NCBI RefSeq assembly: GCF_001625215.2
Contig: NC_030383.2
Span: 942,779 to 1,006,778, forward strand
Source of the DNA: Daucus carota subsp. sativus
Lineage: Eukaryota > Streptophyta > Magnoliopsida > Apiales > Apiaceae
Direction of reading: 5' to 3'
Length of the DNA stretch: 64,000 nucleotides
This document shows, piece by piece, positions 35,812 to 47,269 of this stretch. The notes beneath the pieces were generated by a model. That model was not told the DNA's origin. It saw only the letters and a list, made by a program, of their open reading frames with translations, and made no database searches. Positions within the stretch are counted from its first letter, which is position 1. Every line of letters begins with the position of its first letter. Both the position numbers and the translations under genes were made by a program.

Positions 35812-38800
35812 ATGAACTCCTCTAAGAAATTACTGATAAATATTTGCACTTGTTCATGCATGAAACTGCATAATTTTTTCCGGTCCACGTGGCTCCTTAC
35901 CATGTATTTCTACCGCTACATCTTTCTGCAGATGAATGCATTCTGCACAGAATTAATCTACTTCGTATTTGTCTCGTGTATCGGATTCCTCGTGCTCAGA
36001 GCACTCAAGGCCAGAAGCGGCGGCCTTAGCAGCTTCGACATTTTTTTTACCTCTGTTTCGGCTACCACTGTGTCAAGTATGTCAGTGGTGGAAATGGAGG
36101 TTTTTTCGGATGCTCAATTGATTGTCTTGACAATTTTGATGTTCATCGGATCCGAAGTCTTTACCTCGATGATCGGGCTTCATTTACGATGGATACTTAA
36201 ACTCGAGGAGGACTTGTCGAATTTATCCACTTATACTCTGAAAAATATAGTTGCGGCTGCCTTTGACACGACCTCATCGGTCTCAGATTCTTCAATTAAT
36301 ATTCACCCGCTAGTTGATATCGACCTCGGTGTCATGGTCCCGGCTGAAGCTGAAGCTCACGACGAGGAGGATCAATTTTATCCGTCGAATGAGTCTGCAT
36401 CGATGCAGAGAAATGGGAATGATCACATTATTACTAATATGTTCACAAGTAGCAGTGCTCTGCCGCTGCAATCTTCGTCTTCGTCGTCTAGATATTTAAA
36501 ATACAAGTCAATTAAATTTCTTGGATTCGTGGTCCTCGGGTATTTACTAGCCCTTCACGTCCTCGGAGTGACCTTAGTGACAATATATTTCAGCGTTTAT
36601 TCGAGTGCTAAAGATGTGCTCAGAAGTAAAGGTCTCAAAGAATCAACGTTCGTGCTTTTCACCACAGTGTCCACTTTCGCTAGCTGTGGATTCGTGCCAA
36701 CGAATGAAAACATGGTTGTTTTCGCGAAGAATTCGGGCCTTCTGTGGATTCTGATCCCTCAGGCTCTGTTAGGCAACACTCTGTTTCCCTCTTTCTTGAG
36801 GTTTTCGGTATGGTTGCTTGGGAAGTACGTAAAGAAAGACGAAGCAAAGTACTTGCTTCGCAAGAACAGAGAAATTGGGTATTTGCATTTGCTCCCGGGG
36901 CTTCATTCTTGGCTTCTGGTGCTTACGGTTTTAGGGTTTGTACTAATTCAGTGGGTGCTGCTTAATGTGATGGAGTGGCACAATGATGGAGTTACAGGGC
37001 TGAGCATTTATCAGAAACTGGTGGGGTTTTTGTTTCAGGCTGTGAATGCTAGGCATACTGGGGAGACTGTGCTTGATATTGCCACAATTGCCCCGGCCAT
37101 CTTGGTTTTGTTCGTCGTCATGATGTAAGTTTTCTATGAACTCCAACAACATGCCGCTTATTTTCATTTTAGTGCATTTTATTAATCCCGGTCTCGAAAT
37201 TTTATGCATCGCGTCATATAGTTGTTGACGACCGGTCTATGAACTTGAGACCTCCGTCAAATCACTCTGATACCATATTGAGAATCAGTCAATCTAAAAC
37301 TAGCAAGTGTTAAAAAAAAACTATAAATGAATATTATACTATATTTTCAACAATTATAAAACGAGATCATCGAAAACTCAAACAATTTTTTGTGAAACTC
37401 GGATAACGGGTGATGTCCAGGTGATGGGATAGCGGAGTCGATAAAGTCCGAAATTCAATTTTTACCGAATAAGTTAACTCAGAAACATGGGATCGCATAT
37501 TTCATGGCTTATCCATACCAACAAATGAATCTGGTCGAATTGGAGATCGCTTCTTGGTATGGTCATTGACAAAGGAACTTATATACTTAACTAGTATCGG
37601 AGGATCTTTAAGCTAACTTGCTAAAAATCAGATTGAGGTAAAGTGTGATTAAGGATTCTCCAACAACGTAATTACGTAAACAAGTATATAGGTTAGAGAC
37701 TTTTTCTACTATTCTGTATACGTATCGTCGTCTTTCACAACTAAGCTAGGACGGTAGTCTATTCAAGCTGGTATTAACAAATTAGCGTATGAGTAATTAA
37801 AAATAGTTATTAACGGAACTCGATAAAAAATCGGTGTAAATTTTGGCCACAATTTTGAAATTTACTTTTATTTATTAATTTTTTTAAAATAAATGTGTCA
37901 GGATTTTCTTTTTAAATCATGTTGTGTATCAAGTACAATCTAATAAATTATTAAATCGCATGATTAGGACGTTTAGTGATGCTATTGAAAAGTGTTACTC
38001 CCTCCGTCCCAGCAGATTCTTTACAGTTTCCTCTTTGGGATGTCCCATCCAATTCTTTACATTTCAAAACTTACCAAAAATAATAAATGGGTCCCACCAC
38101 TTCTCAACTTTTCATCCCTTTTCACACTACTTTTACTTCCTTTTCACACTACTTTTACTCCACTAACTCTCTTTTATACATTAAAAATTAATGGGCCCCA
38201 CCACTTCACCCACTTTTCTTTCTCTTTCCCACTACTTTATACATATTTCTTAACCTCCGTGCCCAAACCAAACGTAAAGAATTGGCTGGGACGGAGGGAG
38301 TATATTTTAGAAAAAGTGATTATAAAGTAGATAAAGGTTAAATAATTTTTTTTGATATATGTATATTTTGAGTTATAAGATAAAAAAAGTAATGTTTTGA
38401 TGAGATTTGATAGTGAAATTTGGAAAAATTTCCGGTAAAAATTGAAAATTGTTTTTCCAAAAATATGGATACGTGTTTATTTAAAAACTATTTTTGAATT
38501 AAAAACTGCTGTTTGTGTGACAGGACCTGGACAATTTTGGGAAGGTCTTAGTCTCAAGTGAATTGTAATTATTTCATACTTGCATTGATCATGCAGTATA
38601 TCAACCTTATCTTAGAGTAATAATAGACAGATAATATAATTTTTTAAGCATGTGTCACGTTAATTAATCTACATAATCGATTATACGAGTGGGAAACAAA
38701 GTGGCAGTCCCGTCAAATAATTCACGTTTATTTATGAATGAGTGGGAAACAAAGTGGCAGTCCCGTCAAATAATTCACGTTTATTTATGAATTTAATCGT

Positions 38801-39715
38801 GATCATCTGAGTTTATGCGTGATACGACTCTTTTGCACACCATCATCCGAGGATAAATGTAGTACTCCCACTGGTCCATAATATTGGTCGTTTAATTTTT
38901 TACACGTAACTTTAGATACTTTGATCACATAACAAATATTAATATTTTTGTAATTTTCTTTATCCGAGTAAAAATATCATTTATATTTTTATTCAGAAAA
39001 AAAAATTACAAAAATATTAATATTTACTATGTGGCCAAAGCACCTAAAATTACGTGTAAAAAGGCAAACAACCTATATTATGAACCAAAGGGAGTAAGAT
39101 ATACAGCATACAGGGTTTCGATGTTTCGATATACATCATATTTATTTCTTCCTAAGAAAATGATCCTAGATCCGTTCTCGTACTGCGCAGTAATTTTACA
39201 ATTTTGTTTGAATTGTTGAGCAGGTACCTTCCTCCTTACACTTCATTCATGCCGAGAAGAGAAGGCGATGAAGAATTGAAAAAGAAGAGAGGGAAATCGA
39301 TAAAAGAGAATATAATATTCTCGCAACTTACTTATTTAGTCATTTTTATTATACTCATTTGCATATGTGAGAGGAAGAGCATGAAGGACGATCCCGTTAA
39401 TTTCAGTGTACTCAACATCGTGACGGAAGTCATAAGGTAACGATAACGTTCTCACGCGTTCTCACGTTAAAATTATATAAAATGAACATGCGTTCTTATT
39501 TGCGGAAAATTGACAGTGCATACGGGAATGTGGGATTTACGACCGGCTACAGCTGCGATCGACGGATAAAAACCGAAGATTTTTGCGAAAATAAATGGTA
39601 TGGATTCTCCGGAAGGTGGAGTACCCAGGGAAAATTACTTCTCATTTTTGTTATGATTTTTGGTAGGCTTAAGAAGTTCAATATGAATGGAGGTAAAGCT
39701 TGGAAGCTCTTGTAA
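35812..39715 (+). CDS. HKT1: Class I HKT sodium transporter
   Basis: A plasma-membrane Na+ transporter of the HKT/Trk family; class I members retrieve Na+ from xylem and matter for salt tolerance. Exons: 35812-37124, 39224-39436 and 39517-39715, 574 codons, in the family's usual three-exon layout. Phases fit (AT|G and AG|T codons). The four pore loops are visible. The first contains VSSMS, with Ser (S89 here, equivalent to S68 of Arabidopsis HKT1) at the selectivity position, the mark of class I Na+-selective members. The second is TFASCGFVPTNENM, the third NARHTGET and the fourth SAYGNVGFTTGYSC. I chose the ATG at 35812 because MNSSKK...CSCMKL aligns with other HKT N-termini; in-frame ATGs at 35740 and 35788 are alternatives. 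The first cytosolic loop is long and acidic. Intron 1 is 2.1 kb and full of repeats. Confidence 0.94.
37998..38300. mobile_element. Stowaway-like MITE in HKT intron 1
   Basis: CTCCCTCCGTCCCAGC and GCTGGGACGGAGGGAG termini, flanked by TA on both sides. The interior closely matches 35360-35638 (for example GGTGTCCCATCCAATTCTTTACATTTC-type blocks and the CATTAAAAATTAATGG segment). Confidence 0.9.
38687..38792. repeat. 53-bp tandem duplication in HKT intron 1
   Basis: GAGTGGGAAACAAAGTGGCA at 38687 recurs at 38740, and both copies run to TTATTTATGAAT without visible differences. Confidence 0.95.
38865..39094. mobile_element. Second Stowaway-like MITE in HKT intron 1
   Basis: TA-flanked, beginning CTCCCACTGGTCCATAATAT and ending ATATTATGAACCAAAGGGAG. 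The inner arms around GATCACATA and TATGTGGCC are inverted. A different subfamily from 37998-38300. It ends about 130 bp before exon 2. Confidence 0.8.
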
Positions 39716-41880
39716 ATAACAATAGAAATCTTACTTGTAGTCAGCAAATTAATCAAGCCCAGCTCTCTGCAAGACAAGGGTTATCTATCAAAATATTTAT
39801 TCCTGTCAATAATATTTGTTGATAAAAGTAAAAATACGTACAGTAACAAAGATCACATCTATGTCACCTTTTTGATCAGATATTTAATTACATCTCCATT
39901 ATTAAAACATATCCATTGTCTTGGATCTGTAAGCATCAATGGATAGTCTCCAGAGATACCAGAATATTTCTGTTTTCTGGTTTTGTCGGTTGCCCTCTAA
40001 CCTCCGCACTCAACTCTTCTCTCTGGTGAGATTAAGTGAAGTAAATAACTATTATTTGAGGCTTTGATTACATTTAACCACCGAAATTAGCTCTCGAATA
40101 TTAGCTAAAAAGCTCTCAAAATGAAACGATGTTTTTAATTGTGATTTTTAATGCAACAAGATTATCAAATTAAATTGGTAAACCTGACAATGCTACATAC
40201 CCCGAAAAAATTTCCCAGATTTTTTTACGTGGCAGACAAGTGGAAAATTGTGATTGGATGATTAATTTATATATAAGGATCTCATTATCATTGAAATGAA
40301 CGCAGTTAATCAGATTTCGACACATTTGAGAAAGATAATTTTTTGGGGTAAAAAGTATTTTTCAAAAAAGAAAGATTATCGACGGGTTTTTAACTTTTTT
40401 GTTTTAATTAAGTATATATCATATCCATTTTTTTTTTGAAATATATCATATCCATTTAATAATGTTCTCCAGAGATCTACTATCATATTTTGTTTTAGTA
40501 AAAGAAGGATTTGCAATTTTGTTTGAAAATATCAAATATCAATTGAACTTTTAATTCGACACAAATAAGTTTTATCTAAAACACAAAAATCGTTTTCATT
40601 AGATTTATTAATTAGCATATTATTCATATCATTACATTATTTACTTTTCTCAGCAATGTGTCTGTAATTTTGTTTTCCTAAGTAATAATATCTTGCATCC
40701 ATTCGAACGTTAACCATATGCAATTGCGAACATTTCTCGACCCCAATTGACCTAAGTGTCCGTTTATATCCACACATGATCCGATATACAGCGTATTTAT
40801 CTATTTACATAACAAGATTATATTATCAGATTATTATTTATATCAAATTAATTAATATTTTCATCATTATACATATTAATTGTTGTGTAAAATTTTAATT
40901 ATTGTAAAGAATAATTCTGTTACAAGCTAAGTCATATACAACAAAAGAAAGAAATTTCAATCTTAAAAAAATTATATTATTTTAAAATTTTATTTATCAA
41001 ATTAGGATGATGCTTTAAATATAAAAATTCAATTAATCAACCGATTAAAAACGAACTGTAACGAACTGGTTGGTTCATTTTATTTAAATAACGGATTATA
41101 GTTAGATTTGAAATTTTGAAATATCATCATCAAATAATTTAGGTTCGATTTAACTTTTAATCTGAATTTACTGAACTGTGATCACGATTCCACAGTTAAA
41201 TTTCATCTAAAATAGAGTTTATTTCTCGTAATCCATAAGTCTATATTAATTTAATCATCACCTTGTTCTCTATAGATTTATTAGCATATTTCATTTTAAT
41301 AAAAAAACCGATTAGCAATTTAATTTGAAATATTAAATACCGATTGAACTTTTAACTCGGCGCAAATAAATTTCAGTTAAAACATAACTACTCCCTCTCA
41401 ATTGTCGAAAGATGGGTGTTGGCCATGTATTTTAATGTTTTTATAAAACATAATTTGTTAAATATTTTTGAATATTGTCTTAACGGAAGGGAAATTAAAA
41501 AATAAATTCTAAAACATATGTTAAAAAGTTTATTCAAAAAAAAAAAAAAAACATATGTTAAAAAGTTAAATCATTCATTCATACTTTCAGCTTCAGGCAT
41601 GCTGAGAGCTAGCTCTTTTGTCATCTTCTGCATGGGCTTATTACATTCCAGAAAGATTAAATAATAATAATAAAAAAAAAAGCCTTTCCGGTCAAAACAA
41701 AACACAACTGTCCGCATCACATAAAGAACTAAAAGCCTAAAAATCTTACATCACACAAGTACACGTGTATGCTACATAATACGCCACGTAAGCACACCCC
41801 ACCCCAAAAGGATCTTTATAGTTGTAAGTTGTAACCCCCCTTCTCAGCTGATCTATCCCCTCATTACTGTAGCTCTGCAT
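39716..41880. other. Intergenic region
   Basis: HKT 3' UTR followed by A/T-rich DNA without a convincing gene. A one-ended fragment of a Stowaway-like element (CTACTCCCTCTCAATTGTCG) occurs near 41388. The end of this interval is the promoter and 5' UTR of the next gene. Confidence 0.6.
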
Positions 41881-42375
41881 TACTCTCTCAAATGCTCATT
41901 TCAGGTACCAAATTCTCTTCATTTAGCTCTTTTTTTATCGATATATGTTTGCTTATTCATTCTTTCTCGAATACAAATTAAATTAGCGTACAAACTATAA
42001 TTCCGTGATTCGTAGCGTCGTAACGATAATTTGGACTGATGTGATCGGTAATTTGTAGTAGTTTTATCGAGTCTAACAGTGAATCAAGACTCCAAGTGTA
42101 TATATAGATTTTGCCAAGTGATCCTTTTTTTTTTTAAAATTTAAAATCACTGAAAAATTGTTGCACTGATTGAATTTGTTTTTAGTTTTCTTGATTATGT
42201 AATGCATGTTAGATTATTCTAAGCCACTCTGGATTTTTTTTAATAATTAAACACGCTCACGCACCCGTTTTGTTATTAACTGTAACAGAGTATTTGTTTA
42301 CTAATTGGACTTATTTCGTTTCTCTGATTATGTTGTGACGATGAATCATAGGTTAAGGTGTGACTAAGATTGGAA

Positions 42376-44088
42376 ATGTACGGAAGATCTTCGTTATATA
42401 GGACCGGGAGTTTCCGGGTGGAAAATGTGGGGCAGAATGTTCTAGCTTTGATTGGGAACCTCTGTTTCAGTTTGTTTGTTCTTGGTGTTTTGATTTTCAC
42501 TTTACTTGCTACAACTTATGAGCCTGAAGATCCTATGTTTAATACCTCTAGGAAAATCACGAAATTTCTGACATCTGAATCGAATGCTACCTTTACGAAG
42601 GATAATACTAATGTTAGGACTGGTGAGGATTTTATGCCTTCGCATGAGACTGCGTATGGGAATTTTATTAATGTGAGTGATGTTGATTTAGGGGAGATAA
42701 GAATGGATGTGAATGGTGAGGAGGTACCTGAGTTTGATTGTAAGGCGGAGATGGGGAAGCCGATAGATTGTAGGGATCCGGAGGTTTTTCATTTGATGAT
42801 GACAGCGGCTATAGAGCGTTTTAAGGATATACATTTTTATAAGTTTGGGAAGGCGGTTCGTGGTATGAATGATAGTTCATGTCATATGGCGTGGAGATAT
42901 AGGCCTAATGAAGGGAAGGCTACTGGATTTTATAAGGATTATCGGGAATTTGTGGTTCATAGGTCGGATGATTGTAAGTTGAGTGTGGTGGGGATTGGGG
43001 GATATCATTCAGGATGGAATGCGAGGAAGAGGAAGAAGAATCAGAAAGGAGGGTTTGAAAAGAAGCGAGGAGAGGGAGATCAGCAGGGTAGTGTTGTTCC
43101 TATTTTTGGGGAAAATGTGAATGATACACTGCCGGTTGTTGAATCTGAGGAATCGTTTAGTCGTGGGAAGTACTTGTTTTACTCTGGTGGTGGAGATAGA
43201 TGCAAGAGTATGGATCACTATCTGTGGAGTTTCATGTGTGCACTAGGTGAGGCTCAATACTTGAATAGGACATTGGTGATGGATATGAGTCTGTGTTTGT
43301 CTTCGATTTACACTGCCTCGGGTCTCGATGAAGAAGGGAGAGATTTCAGATTCTACTTTGACTTTGAGCACCTCAAAGAATCAGCTTCTGTGTTAGACCA
43401 GGGTCAGTTTTGGGAGGACTGGAACAAATGGCACAAGAGAAATAGATTAGGACTCCACCTTGTAGAGGATTATAGGATCACACCGAAAAAGTTAGCTGGG
43501 GTGAAGGATAGTTTAGTCATGAGGAAGTTTGGCTCAGTGGAGCCGGATAATTACTGGTACAGGGTTTGTGAAGGGGACACAGAGTCCGTCGTCCAACGGC
43601 CTTGGCATTTGATATGGAAATCCAAACGGTTGATGGACATCGTGACAACCATAACGACAAAGTTGAATTGGGATTTTGACTCTGTTCATGTTGTTAGAGG
43701 GGAGAAAGCAAGAGACAGAGATCGTTGGCCTAATCTTGCATCAGATACTTCACCTGAAGCTCTCGTATCGACCTTGCAGGACAAAATTGATTATGGAAGG
43801 AACTTGTATATTGCAACAGATGAACCAGACACGACCTTCTTTGATCCTCTAAAAGACAGGTTCAAATCTCATTTTCTTGATGACTACAGAGATCTCTGGG
43901 ACGAGAATAGTGAGTGGTATTCAGAGACTACCAAGCTTAACCACGGTGTTCCTGTTGAATTTGATGGATATATGAAGGCCTCCGTTGATACAGAAATTTT
44001 CTTGAGAGGCAAAAGGCAGATCGAGACATTCAATGATCTTACTAAGGACTGCAAGGATGGTGTCAATACCTGCAGTTCGGCCAGCTGA
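42376..44088 (+). CDS. SUB1/O-fucosyltransferase-like type II membrane protein
   Basis: A single-exon protein of 570 residues that I match from memory to Arabidopsis At4g08810 (SUB1, described as a calcium-binding protein in light signalling) and relatives placed in the plant O-fucosyltransferase-like superfamily. A short cytosolic N-terminus (MYGRSSLYRTGSFRVENVGQ) precedes one transmembrane segment (about residues 22-46), then YEPEDP and a long lumenal domain, as in Golgi type II proteins. Visible conserved blocks include GKYLFYSGGGDRCKSMDHYL, LNRTLVMDMSLCLSS, VVRGEKARDRDRWPNL and YIATDEPD; several N-glycosylation sequons occur. A Lys/Arg-rich low-complexity stretch (about 215-235) interrupts it. 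The start is the first in-frame ATG. A 5' UTR intron is likely (41905-42351). Enzyme activity is unproven. Confidence 0.85.
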   Translation: MYGRSSLYRTGSFRVENVGQNVLALIGNLCFSLFVLGVLIFTLLATTYEPEDPMFNTSRKITKFLTSESNATFTKDNTNVRTGEDFMPSHETAYGNFINVSDVDLGEIRMDVNGEEVPEFDCKAEMGKPIDCRDPEVFHLMMTAAIERFKDIHFYKFGKAVRGMNDSSCHMAWRYRPNEGKATGFYKDYREFVVHRSDDCKLSVVGIGGYHSGWNARKRKKNQKGGFEKKRGEGDQQGSVVPIFGENVNDTLPVVESEESFSRGKYLFYSGGGDRCKSMDHYLWSFMCALGEAQYLNRTLVMDMSLCLSSIYTASGLDEEGRDFRFYFDFEHLKESASVLDQGQFWEDWNKWHKRNRLGLHLVEDYRITPKKLAGVKDSLVMRKFGSVEPDNYWYRVCEGDTESVVQRPWHLIWKSKRLMDIVTTITTKLNWDFDSVHVVRGEKARDRDRWPNLASDTSPEALVSTLQDKIDYGRNLYIATDEPDTTFFDPLKDRFKSHFLDDYRDLWDENSEWYSETTKLNHGVPVEFDGYMKASVDTEIFLRGKRQIETFNDLTKDCKDGVNTCSSAS

Positions 44089-44109
44089 TGACTATATTGA
44101 AGGTGCACT

Positions 44110-45300
44110 TATAACGGGACTCTTCTTGTACTGTTTTGCTCTTTGGAACTTTTTGATCTTAAATTGTGACTGAGAAATCTAAATAGCAGTTGCACAAGTT
44201 CTGATATAAGGCGATGTTCTCTTGCTACTTGCTAGGTGTTCTTGGTTGTCATACATCGTTTCGTGTTCTATTCAATTCTCGAGTTCCTTACAGGGGGTAT
44301 TTTGCTTAACCTTAATATAAGCTTAGTCTCAGACCAATGTTTTTAAGTGATGACAAACTTGATGATCATGAAGATGTCTCTTAAGAGTTTTCTGCGACAT
44401 TACACTATTAAAAGTACCTGGAATATCATCGAAGAAATAAAGCATTACGAGCTTTTCTTTTTATAGTTAAAAGTTTCTCTACAGATCTTACAGAGATTTA
44501 CAGATATAGTAAAAATGAAAACTGGAAAAATTCATCCTGCGTTTCATGCAAAAGCACTATAATAGTATAATCCGATGATATATTAGGCTAAAGCTACTCG
44601 AATCTCGAATAAATTCAATATCAAAAGATGCATTCGCGTTTACTCCAGCATAATATATTTGAAGGTTCGAGCATCAGTAGAAACATATGAACGCGAAAAT
44701 AGTACTAATAGAAGTTCTCTCATAAACCTTAGTTGCCACTTGAAAAAAAACCATCCTTTGCATTCTCAGTAATTTCTCTAGTTTTAAAAAAGAAAACTGT
44801 ACTTACAAATAATTACAGAAATACTTCCTCCGTCCCATTTTAGTTGCCACATTTCTATTTTTGTTGGTCAAATTGACCAAGTTTTGACCAAAAATTATAA
44901 GTCACTCTTTCATTATTTTAAAAAACTGAAAATTACATCTTAAAGTAGATTAAAAGTTTTTTCCAATGACATATATTTTCTATTTTTTAAATTGATAAAA
45001 TATTAGTAAATTTCAGTCAAACTTTGGTCAATTTGACCGCTACAAAACCAAATGTGACAACTAAAATGATATTATTTAATGAATGATTCTGTTTATAGAC
45101 TGATACAGATGTATAATCCTATAATTACTGGTCCAGGTGCAGGATTTAATAATAACCTCTAATATCTAACTGAAGAGAGTAAAAATAGGAAGTAATTGAT
45201 TTTGTCAAAAAATGAATCTGCTAAATGTGGCATATTTGTTATTTCTTTCTGTCTCCTCCCTGCCATTCATCAATTAAAAGCAAGATAAAAAAAATTAGCC
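44110..45300. other. 3' UTR and intergenic region
   Basis: Holds the 3' UTR of the SUB1-like gene, then A/T-rich DNA with one MITE (44824-45072). I see no further gene. Confidence 0.65.
44824..45072. mobile_element. Stowaway-like MITE, right terminus eroded
   Basis: Begins TACTTCCTCCGTCCCATTTT. CATTTTAGTTGCCACATTT is mirrored by AAATGTGACAACTAAAATG, and GGTCAAATTGACC by GGTCAATTTGACC, but the final GGACGGAGG part is missing. Confidence 0.7.
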
Positions 45301-45840
45301 TGACATTTGCAAAACCCTCAAATCTATCAGCCTCAGGTAATTCTCTGTTCATCTTCATTATTCAGCCTGAATTCTGATTTTTTGTCGTCGTTGATGTGTT
45401 GTATATTTTGTTAAGCCAAACGATGATTCGAACTCGTGATCTTGATCATCGTCTGTCGGGTTGAGTCTTGCTATTAGGCTATCAATAAATCTTCAGACGC
45501 CGAATTTTAGTGGTTTTTAGATTAATTTACTGAAACGATGGTTTTTGCATTTCATATAGTTCATTTTCTTGTGATGCAATTGCTTTTAGAAAATTTATGT
45601 AGATCGGTCTCATATCGTTAATTTTTTCATAAAATCCGATGTTTTATTACTGATTTTTAACTAAAAGTTAGGATTTGATAATAAAATTTCTATTGAGTTT
45701 TGAAATTTTGCGGGTGCTGTAAGCCTGTAATCTTGGTCAGTCCCGTCTTGATTCCGTCACTGATCACAAACGAAATGCATGGCATGTTTAGTTACTCTGA
45801 AATGTTAGTTTTCCTCTAAGGCTCTAACTAGGTTGCTGTA

Positions 45841-46140
45841 ATGGCTAGTGAAGCTTTCAGGAGGTTAGATATATCGAAAATGGGGGAACCAAGAGTAGAA
45901 GAAGCACGTCCTGAGATACCAAAACCAAAGATCTCATTGCAGAAACTAGATGTACCACAGAAGAACCCATCAGTGTCTTCACAACCTTCATCACCACAGT
46001 CCAAGGGTGTCAAGTACAACTGCTTGTGCTCGCCAACCACTCATGCCGGATCTTTCAGATGTCGACATCACAGGAACAGTATGTCGCGTCATAGCAAGTC
46101 CGTTGGCACCAAACTTAATGAGCTTGCTGGCAGCTCCTGA
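45841..46140 (+). CDS. Serine-rich protein-like small protein
   Basis: A 99-residue protein with the plant-specific core KYNCLCSPTTHAGSFRCRHHR (residues about 58-78, three cysteines). I know this motif from small proteins annotated as serine-rich protein-related; their biochemical role is not established. The rest is rich in Ser, Pro and Lys, has no signal peptide, and ends with a basic/Ser stretch (SMSRHSKSVGTKLNELAGSS). The N-terminal MASEAFRRLDISKMGE is charged. A 5' UTR intron (45337-45831, CAG|GTAA to CTAG) is likely, placing the ATG ten bases into the second exon. Confidence 0.8.
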   Translation: MASEAFRRLDISKMGEPRVEEARPEIPKPKISLQKLDVPQKNPSVSSQPSSPQSKGVKYNCLCSPTTHAGSFRCRHHRNSMSRHSKSVGTKLNELAGSS

Positions 46141-46758
46141 CATAGTCGCGGTATCTGTAACTCAAGAAATCATATGTATTAAGCACTCTGATTATGCGCG
46201 TATTGGGAAAGATTTGGTTTCTTTCGTTCTGGACTCGGTTCCAGAACCAGACTAATGTGTAAAGATTTCATAATGTTGGTCTTTGTGATCTTTCTGTTAT
46301 AACTGCATTTATGCTTGTTCACACATTCAACTATTCCAGTTCATTATTCTTTGTGCTCTTGGTGAAGAAAATTCAGTAGTCGAAAGCAAAACAGATGAAA
46401 CTATGCTAGTTATCTCCGCGTTCCTGCATAAACCGACAAACCATAGTAAAAGCTAAACAAATTGATGTATCCTACTTCCTACCACGTCGTTATGAGTTCA
46501 TCTGTTTAAAAGCTCTGTGTAATAGAGTGCCGGAAAATAGCAAAGTATACCTCATCATGCTTAGGCTCAAAAAGGGTTCTTAGGCTTAGGCAATTCCATA
46601 AAACCATCATTTGTACAAATATACCGTGTTCCTCACAAGCTCCGGATCTCGGTGAGAACAATAAAGATAGAAAAAACTATGTCATATCCAACATATAAGA
46701 CTGTGTACCTGATTAAACTATACAATATACCTCACTCAAGGGGCGTCTCAACGGAACT

Positions 46759-46830
46759 GCTCACAGTGGGCAAGTGTCCTCATCATCCTCTGCTGCTCAC
46801 ATTGGGCAAGTATCCTCCTCATCTTCTGCG
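46759..46830. repeat. 36-bp tandem duplication spanning the XERICO-like stop codon
   Basis: GCTCACAGTGGGCAAGTGTC at 46759 recurs as GCTCACATTGGGCAAGTATC at 46795. On the minus strand each copy reads AEDxEDTCP(M/L) followed by a stop, so the last 12 codons and the stop codon of the gene are repeated in the 3' UTR. Confidence 0.9.
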
Positions 46831-47255
46831 GGAATCATGTGCTTCCTGCAGTTCGGGCAGGTGACATTTCTATATTTCAACCACTTCTCTAGGCAACTTT
46901 TATGGAAAACATGGCCACAGGACAGGTGGTTTATCACTGCCTCTGGTTCGAATTCTGTCAAGCAAACCGAGCAGTCGTGCTCAAGCTGCTTGTCACTACA
47001 AAGTGAGTCATACTTAACAGCAGGAATTCGTTCACGGAATTCTTCAATGGAGGTTTCCAAGCAGCTCTCACAACTTCCGGACAAGTTTGTAGGACTTTCG
47101 GTAGAATACTCTTCCCATGATACGACTTGGATACCTATAGCATGAAGGATGTACCACACTATTTCCTTCACTGTAGAGATTGATTTCGCTGTGCTTACCA
47201 GGATTATGCACAACACTCCAACATCAACTGGAGACGGGTAAGGTGAAAGTCCCAT
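46797..47255 (-). CDS. XERICO-like RING-H2 E3 ubiquitin ligase
   Basis: A 152-residue protein in one coding exon. The N-terminus MGLSPYPSPVDVGVLCIILV and the following hydrophobic stretch (about residues 12-45) match the membrane-anchored start of Arabidopsis XERICO, an E3 ligase linked to abscisic acid accumulation and drought tolerance. The motif EEFRERIPAVKYDSL precedes a RING-H2 finger with the C3H2C3 pattern: CSVC, then CGHVFHKSC, then CPNC. The tail is short and acidic (AEDEEDTCPM). A 5' UTR acceptor (CTTAG|GTTTC) lies 14 bases before the ATG, implying a long leader intron; a TATA-like TTTATATAG near 48700 may mark the promoter about 1.4 kb upstream. Substrates cannot be read from the sequence. 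Confidence 0.9.
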   Translation of the reverse strand: MGLSPYPSPVDVGVLCIILVSTAKSISTVKEIVWYILHAIGIQVVSWEEYSTESPTNLSGSCESCLETSIEEFRERIPAVKYDSLCSDKQLEHDCSVCLTEFEPEAVINHLSCGHVFHKSCLEKWLKYRNVTCPNCRKHMIPAEDEEDTCPM

Positions 47256-47269
47256 ATTTAATTTGAAAC

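Noticed and set aside
45416..45490. tRNA-like segment with GTTCGAATC on the minus strand
   Set aside because: Only a B-box-like string is present; no matching A box or acceptor stem, and it lies in the 5' UTR intron of the serine-rich-like gene. It is more likely a tRNA-derived repeat remnant.
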